Under the pieces are notes generated by a model. It was not told where the DNA came from and did not search any database. It saw nothing but the letters and a program-made list of their open reading frames with translations. From Labilibaculum sp. K2S (GTDB lineage: Bacteria > Bacteroidota > Bacteroidia > Bacteroidales > Marinifilaceae), in contig NZ_JAUCMW010000006.1 in assembly GCF_030372765.1 (NCBI RefSeq), positions 126,851-190,850 of the forward strand: DNA of 64,000 nucleotides. Direction: 5' to 3'. Made by a program: the position numbers and the translations under genes. Positions 9,343 through 19,125 of this stretch are shown piece after piece (position 1 is the first letter of the stretch; the number at the start of each line of letters is the position of its first letter).

Positions 9343-9858
9343 ATGCATCCCAATCGTAAAATTATCCGAAAAAGAAACTACGATTACACCAATACAGGCT
9401 GGTATTTTGTGACAATCTGCACAAAAAACAGGGAGTATTTTTTCGGTGAAATCAGGAATGAAGAAATGCAATTGTCTGTAATCGGGAAACAGGCACATAT
9501 CTTTTGGCTGGAGATCCCTAAACATTTTCCGAATGTTGAATTGGGCGAATTCGTAATTATGCCAGATCATATCCACGGAATAATTGGAATCGTAAAACGT
9601 AAGGACCTTGCATGCAAGGTCCCTACGGATGCATCAAATAAAAACAAATACATGGCATCCATCTCACCAAAATCCGGAAGTTTATCCGCAATAATCAGAT
9701 CCTATAAATCTGCACTAACACGATGGTGTGGATTAAATGATTCCCATTCATTTAGCTGGTTAGCCCGTTTCCATGAAAGAATCATTTCAAATCAGGAAGA
9801 ATATAACAGAATTGAGGAATACATTCATTCCAATCCAAAAAAATGGCAAATGAAATAA
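9343..9858 (+). CDS. REP-associated tyrosine transposase (RAYT, Y1/IS200-like)
   Basis: RAYTs are HUH single-strand nucleases related to IS200/IS605 TnpA that recognise REP palindromes. The protein has the N-terminal signature NYDYTNTGWYFVTICT, the HUH motif MPDHIHG, and the helix SAIIRSYKSALTR with the candidate catalytic Tyr. The tail FHERIISNQEEYNRIEEYIH and NPKKW is typical of the family. The ATG at 9343 is preferred because an earlier one at 9301 lies inside the upstream palindrome. The frame contains an in-frame copy of the REP palindrome (residues about 87-94, DLACKVP) that family members do not need. The gene looks intact otherwise; there are no terminal repeats or target duplications, so it is a domesticated single gene rather than an IS. 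Confidence 0.82.
   Translation: MHPNRKIIRKRNYDYTNTGWYFVTICTKNREYFFGEIRNEEMQLSVIGKQAHIFWLEIPKHFPNVELGEFVIMPDHIHGIIGIVKRKDLACKVPTDASNKNKYMASISPKSGSLSAIIRSYKSALTRWCGLNDSHSFSWLARFHERIISNQEEYNRIEEYIHSNPKKWQMK
9603..9622. repeat. Perfect 20-bp REP palindrome inside the RAYT gene
   Basis: GGACCTTGCATGCAAGGTCC is a perfect palindrome lying in-frame inside the transposase gene, 300 bp from its near-copy at 9292. The flanks CGTAA and CTACG extend the imperfect symmetry. Confidence 0.8.
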
Positions 9859-9878
9859 TCGTGTGCCAGCCAGGACAG

Positions 9879-9995
9879 AAAAAAGCGATCATCCATTACA
9901 GACAATCGCTTTTTTGATTGTTATCAACTAAAGTTTCAGACTATGAACTGAAACAAATCGGTTTTATCGTTCAGGTATTTAAAATAAAGTTGCGC
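9879..9995 (-). pseudogene. Duplicated 3' tail of ilvA with its terminator
   Basis: This 117-bp stretch matches 10700-10817, which holds the real ilvA terminator and last 20 codons. There are two substitutions visible (9900 and about 9933) and a one-base deletion in an A run. The deletion shifts the frame just before the copied FKYLNDKTDLFQFIV codons, so the copy cannot encode the ilvA tail. The hairpin GCGAT...ATCGC with T run remains intact. Confidence 0.85.
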
Positions 9996-9997
9996 AC

Positions 9998-10034
9998 AAA
10001 AAAGCTGCATCAAACTAATTTGATGCAGCTTTTT
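9998..10034. terminator. Bidirectional terminator hairpin
   Basis: A perfect 11-bp stem GCTGCATCAAA/TTTGATGCAGC with a 4-nt loop is flanked by A6 and T5. It could end transcripts from either side, for example that of the small gene at 10131-10244. Confidence 0.75.
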
Positions 10035-10130
10035 GAATTTAATACTATTGTCTAAAAAAGTTCGCCTCTTTAGAAGCTAAAACTTACCTGCAATTTAGAT
10101 TTTGTATTAAACTTCGGTCAGGACAAATAA

Positions 10131-10244
10131 TCATTTTTTCTTTTTAAAATAATTAACATCATCCTTTTCATCTTTCTGCTCATAAGCGGGTACATTTTTA
10201 CCGTGATGTTTTTTTTTCGGTTTTTTGTTTCCTGCTGCTCCCAT
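10131..10244 (-). CDS. Small basic protein, 37 residues, unknown
   Basis: A minus-strand frame from ATG at 10244 to TGA at 10131 encodes a lysine/histidine-rich peptide beginning MGAAGNKKPKKKHHGKN and ending DDVNYFKKKK. Its composition is far from random translation of AT-rich DNA. The strong terminator at 9998-10034 lies just downstream on the same strand. It resembles short Lys-rich proteins I believe recur in Bacteroidota, but I cannot name a family. The gene sits between the two ilvA tail copies. Nucleic-acid binding is only a guess from charge. Confidence 0.5.
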   Translation of the reverse strand: MGAAGNKKPKKKHHGKNVPAYEQKDEKDDVNYFKKKK

Positions 10245-10699
10245 AGTATCTCAAATTTTAATTAAATAAATATATGAGTCGTGTTCGGTTATATATCATA
10301 GCTGGACCGCTCAATAAAAAATCCCGCAAAAGTCGCACCATACTATAAAAAATGAACTAAAGTAAGAAAGAAAAGCCATTTTGACTGAATAATGACAGCT
10401 TTACCGCCATTCAGAATCCAAATTATGTCGCATTCTCCAATGAATACACCTCCTGTTTTTTTTGCATACTACATAACATCAAAACATGCCTTATAAAATG
10501 TTTCTTTTCAGCTATATCTTCGTTAAAAAAGATGCATCGTAACATGGCTATGCTTTACTTTTTTGCCTCGATACAGCTAAAAATTAATTCATTTTAATTA
10601 AAGTCTATTTTGAAATTAAATTGGTATAATAAAACAAAAACCAAACATTCTCAATTCTGGATAAAGTTATGGAAATATTCGATCAGCATTTCCAATCGC

Positions 10700-10739
10700 A
10701 AAAAAGCGATCATCCATTACGGACAATCGCTTTTTTGAT
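10700..10739 (-). terminator. ilvA terminator
   Basis: On the minus strand, AAAAAAGCGAT, a spacer and ATCGCTTTTTT form a hairpin with a T run 18 bp after the ilvA stop codon. It is part of the 117-bp repeat shared with 9879-9995. Confidence 0.7.
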
Positions 10740-10756
10740 TGTTATCAACTAAGGTT

Positions 10757-12016
10757 TCAGACTATGAACTGAAACAAATCGGTTTTATCGTTCAGGTATT
10801 TAAAAATAAAGTTGCGCTCGGTCATTCTCTCTTGCAATCTTTGTAAATCGGCAGGATGCTGTACTTCGATTCCTATGACTGCCGGGCCTTTCTCCCTGCT
10901 GCTCTTTTTGTAGTATTCAAAATGCGTGATGTCGTCACCCGCATCTAACACATCGTTTACAAATTCTTTTAAAGCGCCCGAACGCTGCGGGAAACGAACC
11001 ATAAAATAGTGCTTTAAACCTTCGTATAACAGACTTCTTTCCTTGATTTCTTCCATTCGGGTAATGTCGTTGTTGCTTCCGCTTAGTACGCAAACCACAT
11101 TCTTCCCTTTTATTTCTTCTTTCATTAATTGCAAAGCGGCAATGGATAAGGCTCCTGCAGGCTCAGCCACAATTGCATCCTCGTTGTACATCTGCAAAAT
11201 GGTTGAGCAGATGAGTCCCTCCGGAACCACCACAATTCCATCCAAAACCTTTTCGCATATTTTCCAGGTAAGATCGCCCACTTTTCTTACCGCAGCACCA
11301 TCTACAAAGCGGTCAATTGTCTCCAAAGCCACATTGTTCTTTTTTTCAAATGCCATTTTCATGGAAGCTGCCCCTTCGGGCTCAACACCAATAATTTTTG
11401 TATTCGGACTAAATTCCTTGATCCATGCTCCTACACCGGAAGCCAAGCCACCTCCGCCAATCGGCAGAAACAGATAATCAATGCACTCTTTAAGCTGCCG
11501 CAGAATTTCCAAACCAATGGTTCCCTGTCCTTCAATAATCTTTGGATCATCAAACGGGTGAATAATGGTTTGTCCGAGTTCTTTGGCATCCGCATTTGCT
11601 TTGGCCGAGGCATCATCAAAAGTATCACCGGTAAGGATGATTTCCACCTGATCGCCGCCAAACATTTTCACCTGCTTAATCTTCTGACGAGGGGTTGTTT
11701 CGGGCATATAAATTTTTCCGAAACATTTCAGTTTATTGCAGGAATAAGCAAAGCCTTGAGCATGATTTCCTGCACTTGCACATACAATTCCTTTTGCCAG
11801 TACCTCTTTCGACAAACTGGATATTTTATTATATGCGCCTCTGATTTTATAGGATCGAACCTGTTGCAGATCTTCCCTTTTTAAATAAATATTTGCTTCG
11901 TTTTTTGATGATAGATTTAAGTTTTTGAGTAAAGGAGTTTCCAACACCACCTCCTGAACCCGTCTGTTTGCCTTAACAATATCCGCCATTAGCGGATAAT
12001 AATTTTCTTCTGACAT
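10757..12016 (-). CDS. ilvA: Threonine ammonia-lyase (threonine dehydratase)
   Basis: IlvA deaminates threonine to 2-oxobutanoate with pyridoxal phosphate, feeding isoleucine synthesis. The PLP lysine lies in QVRSYKIRGAYNK (about Lys57), and the glycine-rich phosphate loop PIGGGGLASGVG is clear. The C-terminus has a single ACT-like regulatory domain (HYFMVRFPQRSGALKEFVNDV), so the enzyme is of the shorter biosynthetic type and probably isoleucine-inhibited. The ATG at 12016 is chosen because AAAGGGGAACGAA just upstream is a good ribosome-binding site; the longer frame from 12064 runs into a terminator hairpin. It closes the leu/ilv gene series, 260 bp after leuB. Confidence 0.93.
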   Translation of the reverse strand: MSEENYYPLMADIVKANRRVQEVVLETPLLKNLNLSSKNEANIYLKREDLQQVRSYKIRGAYNKISSLSKEVLAKGIVCASAGNHAQGFAYSCNKLKCFGKIYMPETTPRQKIKQVKMFGGDQVEIILTGDTFDDASAKANADAKELGQTIIHPFDDPKIIEGQGTIGLEILRQLKECIDYLFLPIGGGGLASGVGAWIKEFSPNTKIIGVEPEGAASMKMAFEKKNNVALETIDRFVDGAAVRKVGDLTWKICEKVLDGIVVVPEGLICSTILQMYNEDAIVAEPAGALSIAALQLMKEEIKGKNVVCVLSGSNNDITRMEEIKERSLLYEGLKHYFMVRFPQRSGALKEFVNDVLDAGDDITHFEYYKKSSREKGPAVIGIEVQHPADLQRLQERMTERNFIFKYLNDKTDLFQFIV

Positions 12017-12039
12017 TTCGTTCCCCTTTTCTTTGTTAA

Positions 12040-12080
12040 AATAAATAAGCCTGAAAGTAACCAATTCCTTCAGGCTTATT
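12040..12080 (-). terminator. Terminator or attenuator just before ilvA
   Basis: The stem AATAAGCCTGAA/TTTCAGGCTTATT with a 12-nt loop ends in TATTTT on the minus strand, only 24 bp before the ilvA start. It may end the leuB transcript or regulate read-through into ilvA. No hydrophobic leader peptide was found in front of it. Confidence 0.7.
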
Positions 12081-12278
12081 CCTACTTATGATGTGTATTA
12101 AGCTGGGTTCGATTGTTAACTTGTTGATAATCTATGAAATTTACTTTTTGCTTAGCTGCTTTTAGCAGGAAAAGTAACTAGGAGTTACTAAGTACTATTT
12201 ACCTGCTGTTTAAAGATCTGTTCATAGGGTAATTCAACGGTTTATAAAAGGAAACAATAATCGAACTCAGGCCATTAA

Positions 12279-13349
12279 CTAAGCATTCTGTATATAATTC
12301 GCCAACCAATCGCCCACTTCACTTGTTGAGTAAGCCTTTTTGCCATCAGCAATATCTTCGGTAACCACACCGGCTTCCAACGATTTATCAATTGCTTCCC
12401 GAATTAAAGCTCCTTCTTTCATTAAGCCAAATGCGTATTCGAACATCATGGCTGCAGAAAGAACCGTAGCACAAGGATTGGCAATATTTTTACCCGCAGC
12501 TTGTGGATAAGAACCATGAATTGGCTCAAATACCGAAGTGTGAACACCAATTGATGCTGAAGGCAACATTCCCATTGAGCCTGAAATTACACTCGCCTCA
12601 TCGGTAAGAATATCTCCAAACATATTTTCGGTGACCATTACATCGAAACGTTTTGGCCAGGTGATTAACTGCATAGCCGCATTGTCAACAAACATGTATT
12701 CTACTTCAATTTCAGGAAATTCAGGCTCAATTCTTTGAGAAACTTCTCTCCACAATCTTGATGTAGCCAATACGTTTGCTTTATCAACAATGGTTAATTT
12801 TTTGCGGCGTTTGCCAGCGTATTCAAATCCCAAACGAACAATTCGTTCAATTTCATCTGCGGAGTACACGCATGTATCGTAAGCCGTTTGTCCATCTTCG
12901 GTACGTCCCTGCGGACGGCCAAAATAGATTCCTCCGGTTAGCTCACGAATGCACATAAAATCAGCACCATCAACCAATTCGGTTTTCAAAGGAGATTTAT
13001 GAATCAGCGACTTAAACGTATTTACCGGACGAAGATTTGCATACAAACCCAATTTTTTTCGCATAGCCAGCAAACCTTGCTCAGGACGAACTTTTGCAGA
13101 TGGATCGTTATCGAACCGGGGATGCCCAATGGCGCCAAATAAAACGGCATCCGAATTCATACACAATTCGTGTGTTTCATCAGGATAAGGGTTACCAACT
13201 TCATCAATGGCTACAGCTCCTACCAAAGCTTCAGTGTATTCAAATTCGTGTCCAAATTTTTGAACAATTGCATCGGTAACTTTTCTTGCCTGTGCTACGA
13301 TTTCCGGACCAATTCCGTCTCCGGCCAATACTGCTATTTTGTACTTCAT
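12279..13349 (-). CDS. leuB: 3-isopropylmalate dehydrogenase
   Basis: LeuB oxidatively decarboxylates 3-isopropylmalate to 2-oxoisocaproate using NAD+ and a divalent metal. The 356-residue protein has the N-terminal [13 protein letters not shown], the substrate-binding Arg cluster ([15 protein letters not shown]), [14 protein letters not shown] with metal-binding aspartates, and the NAD-loop [19 protein letters not shown]. All are family signatures and the length is normal. It comes 187 bp after the cimA-like gene on the same strand, as in other Bacteroidales leu clusters. Confidence 0.95.
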   Translation of the reverse strand: MKYKIAVLAGDGIGPEIVAQARKVTDAIVQKFGHEFEYTEALVGAVAIDEVGNPYPDETHELCMNSDAVLFGAIGHPRFDNDPSAKVRPEQGLLAMRKKLGLYANLRPVNTFKSLIHKSPLKTELVDGADFMCIRELTGGIYFGRPQGRTEDGQTAYDTCVYSADEIERIVRLGFEYAGKRRKKLTIVDKANVLATSRLWREVSQRIEPEFPEIEVEYMFVDNAAMQLITWPKRFDVMVTENMFGDILTDEASVISGSMGMLPSASIGVHTSVFEPIHGSYPQAAGKNIANPCATVLSAAMMFEYAFGLMKEGALIREAIDKSLEAGVVTEDIADGKKAYSTSEVGDWLANYIQNA

Positions 13350-13536
13350 TTTATAATAAGATCTTTAGATTAATAGTTTGTTAGATTTTAGTAATTAGTA
13401 ACTAGTTTGATTTACAAGATGCTTATTTTCGATTTTTTAACCAACAACACCTTCTTCATAAACAAACTAAAATCGAATACTTACAAAATGGTAACGAACT
13501 ATTATTAGATATGAGATGAATTCAATCAAAATCTAA

Positions 13537-15117
13537 TTACACATTTTTAGTTTCTTTATTGTTATTTGATAATTGCCCGGTGAGTACATTGTCATGCTGC
13601 TCAATTAAATTCAGCATTCGAAGAGTAGCCTTTATTGCTGCTTCTATCTGATCCGGATCCAATCCTCGGGTTTTAAATTCCTTACCCTTGTAATTCCATG
13701 CAATAAAAGCTTCCACCAAAGCATCTGATTTTCCTCCCGGAGGAATTCGAACCAGATAATCGGTCAATATTGGCCGTTCTCTGCCCAATTCGTCATAAAT
13801 GCTCCAAATGGCATTCATAAAAGCATCGAACTGACCATCACCAGAAGATGTTCCTTCGTACATTTTCCCGTTTACTTCCAGATTAATAGAAACAAACGGA
13901 CGCATTCCTTTGGATAAAGACAAAGAATAATGTTTGATCTGAATTGGCATCTCATCCATTGTCTGATTCAAAACATCAGAAACAATGTAAGGCAAATCAT
14001 CTATGGTAACTACTTCTTTTTTATCACCCAATTCGATGACCCGCTTTGTAACCAGTTTCATGGTTTCTTCTTCCAAAGTAATTCCCAGCTCTTCCAGATT
14101 TTTTTTAATGTTCGCCTTACCCGATGTCTTGCCAAGGGCATATTTGCGTTCACGTCCAAATCTTTCGGGCATTAAACGATTAAAATACAAATCATCCTTT
14201 GAATCACCATCGGCATGAACGCCACAGGTTTGTGTGAAAACATTCTCTCCTACCAAAGGCTTATTTCTAGGGATCCGAATTCCTGAGAAAGTCTCAACAA
14301 TTCGACTAACAATATTGATTTTGTTCTCATCAACATTTATTTTTCGAACCAAATGATCGTTAATCACTCCTATTACGGACGCCAAAGGAGCATTTCCCGC
14401 TCGTTCCCCTAAACCGTTCACAGTTGTATGAATGCCATTCACTCCGGCTAAAATTGAAGAATAAACATTCGCTACAGCCAAATCGTAGTCATTATGAGCA
14501 TGAAAGTCGAGATGTAATTTTGGATATCTTTCGCGACAAGCGTAACAAAAATCGAAAGCCTGCACCTGATTCAATATTCCCAAAGTATCGGGCAACATGA
14601 AACGCTGAATGTTTTCGTGTTGAAGCTCATCCATCAAATACCAAACGTAATCTCTTGAAGAAATCATCCCATTCGACCAATCCTCAAGATATAGGTTTAC
14701 CTTGATTCCCAGATTTGATGCGTAGGTAACAGCATCTTTTATATCCTGAACATGCTGTCCCGGTGATTTTTTCAGCTGTCCGTGTAAATGCTTTAATGAA
14801 CCTTTCGACAGCAAATTCACTACTCTTGCTCCACTTGCATGAATCCAATCAAGAGAGGCAGTTCCGTCAATAAAACCCAGAACTTCAATTTTGTCCAGAC
14901 AATCGTTCTCTTCTGCCCATTTGGTAATTCGCTTTACTGCTTGAAATTCTCCTTCAGATACTCTGGCTGAGGCTACCTCTATCCGATCTACTTTTAGGGA
15001 TTGCAGCAATAATTTCGCAACGCCTAACTTTTCCTCGGAATTAAAGCTTACCCCAGAAGTCTGTTCCCCATCCCGAAGAGTGGTGTCCATTATTTCTAAG
15101 CTACGCAGTTCGTTCAT
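13537..15117 (-). CDS. Citramalate/2-isopropylmalate synthase family enzyme (CimA-like)
   Basis: The protein is a second Claisen-condensing enzyme of the LeuA/CimA/homocitrate synthase family. It has the N-terminal [17 protein letters not shown], a metal-binding FHAHNDYDLAVAN, the GERAGNAPL loop and a C-terminal LeuA-type allosteric domain (about 390-510: VSINLEVNGKMYEGTSSGDGQFDAF). It differs clearly from the classical LeuA encoded at 17221-18714. Position between leuD and leuB is typical for the Bacteroidales paralogue often proposed as citramalate synthase, which would give a threonine-independent route to 2-oxobutanoate via LeuCD and LeuB. Substrate specificity is inferred from context only. 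It starts 14 bp after leuD, so translation is probably linked. Confidence 0.78.
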   Translation of the reverse strand: MNELRSLEIMDTTLRDGEQTSGVSFNSEEKLGVAKLLLQSLKVDRIEVASARVSEGEFQAVKRITKWAEENDCLDKIEVLGFIDGTASLDWIHASGARVVNLLSKGSLKHLHGQLKKSPGQHVQDIKDAVTYASNLGIKVNLYLEDWSNGMISSRDYVWYLMDELQHENIQRFMLPDTLGILNQVQAFDFCYACRERYPKLHLDFHAHNDYDLAVANVYSSILAGVNGIHTTVNGLGERAGNAPLASVIGVINDHLVRKINVDENKINIVSRIVETFSGIRIPRNKPLVGENVFTQTCGVHADGDSKDDLYFNRLMPERFGRERKYALGKTSGKANIKKNLEELGITLEEETMKLVTKRVIELGDKKEVVTIDDLPYIVSDVLNQTMDEMPIQIKHYSLSLSKGMRPFVSINLEVNGKMYEGTSSGDGQFDAFMNAIWSIYDELGRERPILTDYLVRIPPGGKSDALVEAFIAWNYKGKEFKTRGLDPDQIEAAIKATLRMLNLIEQHDNVLTGQLSNNNKETKNV

Positions 15118-15131
15118 CTTTGCATGTTCTA

Positions 15132-15716
15132 TTAGTTATTGGCTTCAAAAGCCTCTATCTTTTCTTTTCTTGCGAGAAGGAAATCGATATCATCGAATCC
15201 GTTCAGCAAACAATTTTTCTTGTAAGGATTAATGTCAAAACTTTCGCTTTTACCATTCAAGCTGATGCTTTGATTCTCCAAATCAACTACGATTTTTTGT
15301 TCCTTATTTTCCTGAACAGCATCGAATATATTCGACAAAAATTCAGGCGAAACCATAACAGGAAGTACTCCGTTATTCAATGCATTATTTTGAAAAATAT
15401 CAGCAAAGAAACTACTCACAACAACTTTAAAACCGTAATCGTGAATTGCCCATGCGGCATGTTCTCTTGACGAACCACTTCCGAAATTCTTTCCTCCCAC
15501 TAAAATTTCTCCTGAATATTCTGATTGATTCAAAACAAAATCCGGATTTTCTTTTCCATCAGAAGTATATCTCCAGTCACGGAAAAGATTTTCCCCAAAT
15601 CCATCACGGCTTGTCGCCTTTAAGAAACGTGCAGGAATAATTTGATCTGTATCCACATTTTCAACAGGAAGCGGTACATATGTCGATTCCAATGTGGTAA
15701 ATTTATCTATTGGCAT
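15132..15716 (-). CDS. leuD: 3-isopropylmalate dehydratase, small subunit
   Basis: LeuD is the swivelling small subunit of isopropylmalate isomerase. The family motifs [17 protein letters not shown] and [18 protein letters not shown] are present within 194 residues, a normal length. It follows leuC by 68 bp and precedes the cimA-like gene by 14 bp. Confidence 0.95.
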   Translation of the reverse strand: MPIDKFTTLESTYVPLPVENVDTDQIIPARFLKATSRDGFGENLFRDWRYTSDGKENPDFVLNQSEYSGEILVGGKNFGSGSSREHAAWAIHDYGFKVVVSSFFADIFQNNALNNGVLPVMVSPEFLSNIFDAVQENKEQKIVVDLENQSISLNGKSESFDINPYKKNCLLNGFDDIDFLLARKEKIEAFEANN

Positions 15717-15784
15717 AATTATTTGCTTTAAGTTATTAGCCGTTGACTTGTCAGCCTTTAGCTAAAATGGAATTTGTATTTTGG

Positions 15785-17185
15785 TTAAAACAACTCTCTT
15801 GGATCGGAAACAACTCCGGTTATAGCAGCCGCTGCAGCCGTTAACGGACTGGCCAACATTGTTCTTGCTCCAGGGCCTTGTCTTCCCTCAAAATTTCTAT
15901 TTGATGTAGAAACGCTGTATTTTCCTGCCGGAATTTTATCGTCGTTCATGGCTAAACATGCAGAACAGCCAGGCTGACGCATTTTAAATCCTGCTTCTTC
16001 CAAAATCTCAACCAAACCTTCTTCTATAGCCTGCTTTTCAACCTGTTTTGATCCGGGAACAATCCATGCAGTAACTGAATCTGCCTTTTTCTTTCCTTTA
16101 ACAGCTACAGCTAACATTCGAAGATCTTCGATACGTCCATTGGTACAACTGCCAACAAAAACGTAATCAACTTTTTTACCCAATAGTTTGTCTCCCAAAC
16201 CAAATCCCATATAATCCAATGACTTTTTGAAAGTTGGTAATTCTGTTGGATCCACATCTTTTGCAGTTGGGATACTTCCTGAAATACCAATTCCCATTCC
16301 TGGGTTGGTTCCATAAGTCAGCATTGGTTCTATATCCGAAGCTTTGTATACATATTCCTTATCGAACTTAGCTCCCTCATCGGTTTTCAATTCTTTCCAT
16401 TTGGCCAAAGCTTTTGTCCAGTCCTCGCCTTTTGGTGCGAATTCACGACCTTCTACATAGTCAAAAGTAGTTTGATCGGGAGCAATCATTCCTCCACGGG
16501 CTCCCATCTCGATACTCATGTTACAAACGGTCATACGACCTTCCATACTTAAGCTGCTAACCGCCGATCCTGCATATTCAACAAAATATCCGGTTGCACC
16601 ACCTGTTCCCAGTTGTGCTATCACGTAAAGCGTAAGATCTTTTGCAGTAACGCCTTTTTGCAATTCACCATCAATAGTAATTCGCATTTTTTTAGGTTTT
16701 GGCTGCAAAATACACTGAGTTGCCAAAACCATTTCTACCTCCGAAGTACCGATACCAAAAGCTACAGCTCCAAAAGCACCGTGTGTTGAAGTATGACTGT
16801 CACCACAAACCAGAGTCATTCCCGGTTGTGTATGTCCCAATTCCGGACCTACAACATGAACAATTCCATTGTATGGATGATTTAAACCATAAAGTGTAAT
16901 GTTATTTTTCTCACAGTTAGCCGTTAAAGTCTCAACTTGCTTTCTCGACAATTCATCCTTAATGGTTAAGTGTTGATTTTCTGTCGGAATGTTATGATCT
17001 GGAGTCGCAATGGTATTTTCAGGACGAAAAACTTTCATTCCTCTCGCCTCTAATCCAGAGAACGCCTGCGGACTGGTAACTTCATGAATCAAATGCTTGT
17101 CAATATAAAATACACTGGGGCCTCCTTCAATTTTCTCAACAACGTGAGCATCCCATACTTTATCAAATAGTGTTTTTGGTTCCAT
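15785..17185 (-). CDS. leuC: 3-isopropylmalate dehydratase, large subunit
   Basis: LeuC carries the [4Fe-4S] cluster that isomerises 2- to 3-isopropylmalate. Cluster cysteines are in [13 protein letters not shown] and [13 protein letters not shown]. The [13 protein letters not shown] motif and C-terminal [18 protein letters not shown] are standard. At 466 residues it is a bacterial-type enzyme. It follows leuA by 35 bp in the same operon. Confidence 0.95.
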   Translation of the reverse strand: MEPKTLFDKVWDAHVVEKIEGGPSVFYIDKHLIHEVTSPQAFSGLEARGMKVFRPENTIATPDHNIPTENQHLTIKDELSRKQVETLTANCEKNNITLYGLNHPYNGIVHVVGPELGHTQPGMTLVCGDSHTSTHGAFGAVAFGIGTSEVEMVLATQCILQPKPKKMRITIDGELQKGVTAKDLTLYVIAQLGTGGATGYFVEYAGSAVSSLSMEGRMTVCNMSIEMGARGGMIAPDQTTFDYVEGREFAPKGEDWTKALAKWKELKTDEGAKFDKEYVYKASDIEPMLTYGTNPGMGIGISGSIPTAKDVDPTELPTFKKSLDYMGFGLGDKLLGKKVDYVFVGSCTNGRIEDLRMLAVAVKGKKKADSVTAWIVPGSKQVEKQAIEEGLVEILEEAGFKMRQPGCSACLAMNDDKIPAGKYSVSTSNRNFEGRQGPGARTMLASPLTAAAAAITGVVSDPRELF

Positions 17186-17220
17186 ATAATTCTTCTGAAT
17201 ATTTTTTATCTAAATCTGTC

Positions 17221-18714
17221 TTATACTATTTTGGAAAGCGCATCAACCAATGCTTCAACAGAAGCTGTAATGATATCAACATTCGCCGCAAACCCGTAGA
17301 CTGTACGACCTTTGTGTTCAACCTGAACATGAACTTTTCCCAAATCATTGCTTCCGCGGGTAAGTGCCTGAACAAGGAATTCACCCAAGGTAAATTCTTG
17401 TTCTATTAGCTTTTTAACTGCATTAAAACATGCATCAATAGGCCCGTTTCCTTCAGCAGTTGCCGCACAGCTAACTCCTTTTATTTTCAGATGTACCGTA
17501 GCCATCGGAATGGTCGATTTACCGGAAACAACCTGCAGCAATTCCAATTCCACTGATTTCTGCAAATCGCTAGTATCTCCCATTAATTCCGAAAGATCTT
17601 TCTCTGTCAAATTCTTTTTCTGATCAGCAACCACCAAAAACCGATTATAGGCATCATCCAGCTGATCTTTAGTTAATGTATAACCCAATTGACTTAGGTG
17701 ATGATTTAATGCTGCACGACCACTTCTGGCTGTTAAAACAATTGCTGATTCCTTAATCCCAACATCAACAGGATCGATAATTTCGTAATTCTCTCTGTTT
17801 TTTAAGAATCCATCCTGATGGATTCCTGATGAATGAGCAAATGCATTTCTGCCTACAATAGCTTTATTTGCCTGAACAGGCATGTTCATTAAAGAAGAAA
17901 CCAAACGGCTGGCTGCATAAATTTCCTGACTCTTAATATCTGTGTGGAAAGGTAAAGCGTGATGCGTTTTAATGGCCATCACCACCTCTTCCAATGAAGT
18001 ATTTCCTGCCCGTTCTCCAATTCCGTTTATGGTAACCTCTACCTGACGGGCTCCATTAATTACACCGCTTAAAGAGTTCGCAGTAGCCATACCCAAATCA
18101 TTATGGCAATGGGTTGATAAAATTGCTTTGTGAATATTGGAAACATTTTCCATCAGGTACTTTATTTTAGCACCATACTCACTTGGAAGGCAATATCCTG
18201 TTGTATCAGGAATATTAATAACTGTAGCACCTGCTTTAATAACCGCTTCAACTACTCGGGCCAAATATTCATTATCCGAACGCCCTGCATCCTCGGCATA
18301 AAACTCAACATCCTCGACATAACGCTTGGCATACTTTACTGCGCGAACAGCACGATCGAGTATTTCCTCGGGGGTTGAATTCAATTTTGATTTTATGTGA
18401 TAAGAAGAAGTACCTATTCCTGTATGAATCCTCCCTCTTTTTGCAAATTTAAGAGCCTCGGCAGCCACATCAATATCCTTTTCAACAGCGCGGGTAAGTG
18501 CACATATAATGGGATTACTAACTGCTTTGGCTATTTCGACGACTGAATTGAAATCTCCCGGACTTGAAACAGGAAAACCTGCTTCTATGACATCCACTCC
18601 AAGAGCCTCTAAAGTTCTGGCCACTTCAATTTTCTCAATTGTATTCAATTGACATCCCGGAACTTGTTCACCATCTCTAAGTGTGGTATCGAAAATAAAT
18701 ATTTTATCACTCAT
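17221..18714 (-). CDS. leuA: 2-isopropylmalate synthase
   Basis: LeuA condenses acetyl-CoA with 2-oxoisovalerate, the committed step to leucine. Residues 3-15 carry [13 protein letters not shown], and the metal site [13 protein letters not shown] and [13 protein letters not shown] follow. The C-terminal third (about 390-490) is the leucine-sensing allosteric domain with [13 protein letters not shown]. The length of 497 is normal. It is the first gene of leuA-leuC-leuD-cimA-like. Upstream lies a 455-bp region with a leader peptide and a terminator, so expression probably depends on attenuation. Confidence 0.95.
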   Translation of the reverse strand: MSDKIFIFDTTLRDGEQVPGCQLNTIEKIEVARTLEALGVDVIEAGFPVSSPGDFNSVVEIAKAVSNPIICALTRAVEKDIDVAAEALKFAKRGRIHTGIGTSSYHIKSKLNSTPEEILDRAVRAVKYAKRYVEDVEFYAEDAGRSDNEYLARVVEAVIKAGATVINIPDTTGYCLPSEYGAKIKYLMENVSNIHKAILSTHCHNDLGMATANSLSGVINGARQVEVTINGIGERAGNTSLEEVVMAIKTHHALPFHTDIKSQEIYAASRLVSSLMNMPVQANKAIVGRNAFAHSSGIHQDGFLKNRENYEIIDPVDVGIKESAIVLTARSGRAALNHHLSQLGYTLTKDQLDDAYNRFLVVADQKKNLTEKDLSELMGDTSDLQKSVELELLQVVSGKSTIPMATVHLKIKGVSCAATAEGNGPIDACFNAVKKLIEQEFTLGEFLVQALTRGSNDLGKVHVQVEHKGRTVYGFAANVDIITASVEALVDALSKIV

Positions 18715-18756
18715 TGTATTTGTGTTTTTACGTATGCTATTACTCGTTTTTGCTGC

Positions 18757-18787
18757 AAAAAAAAATTCTCCCTGTCTTTGGAAGAAC
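18757..18787 (-). terminator. Attenuator terminator before leuA
   Basis: On the minus strand TTCTTCC and GGGAGAA (one wobble) make a stem followed by nine T. It begins 32 nt after the leader peptide stop codon and ends about 43 nt before the leuA start, which fits a leader attenuator rather than an end-of-gene terminator. Confidence 0.7.
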
Positions 18788-18818
18788 CTTGCATGATAAC
18801 CTTACATTAGTTAGAATA

Positions 18819-18899
18819 TTACACAGTCTTCCTTGTTGATTCTCCAATAATGAGATCAATAATCAGGTTAAAACCAATAAGGATACTATCATAAATCAT
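18819..18899 (-). CDS. leuA leader peptide (26 residues, Ile/Leu-rich)
   Basis: The frame starts at ATG 18899 and stops at TAA 18819. It encodes a peptide that begins MIYDSILIGFNLIIDLIIG: seven Ile, three Leu and one Val occur in 26 residues. A terminator with nine T follows after 32 nt and leuA after that. In the classical leu/ilv leaders of enterobacteria, ribosome stalling at such codons prevents terminator formation. Here the same arrangement is seen; the mechanism is inferred. Confidence 0.65.
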   Translation of the reverse strand: MIYDSILIGFNLIIDLIIGESTRKTV

Positions 18900-19125
18900 C
18901 TTACTAAAGTTTTGGACTATTTTAGAATAACCGGAGAAATCTCCCAATCCCTGACAAACCTAAAAACTTATGGCCTTTGGGAAAAACAATTATTCATTTA
19001 CAATTACGATCTTCAAACTAATTCAAATACATTTCCAGAAACACAAACCAAAACATAAAACCCTACTAACCTGCAAACTAAGCCAAACTTTGTTTTCTTA
19101 TTAATGGGATATCCAAGCTTGAAAT

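Noticed and set aside
13412..13459. 15-codon frame before leuB (begins MKKVLLVKK)
   Set aside because: No terminator downstream and only moderate Leu/Val content; chance is likely.
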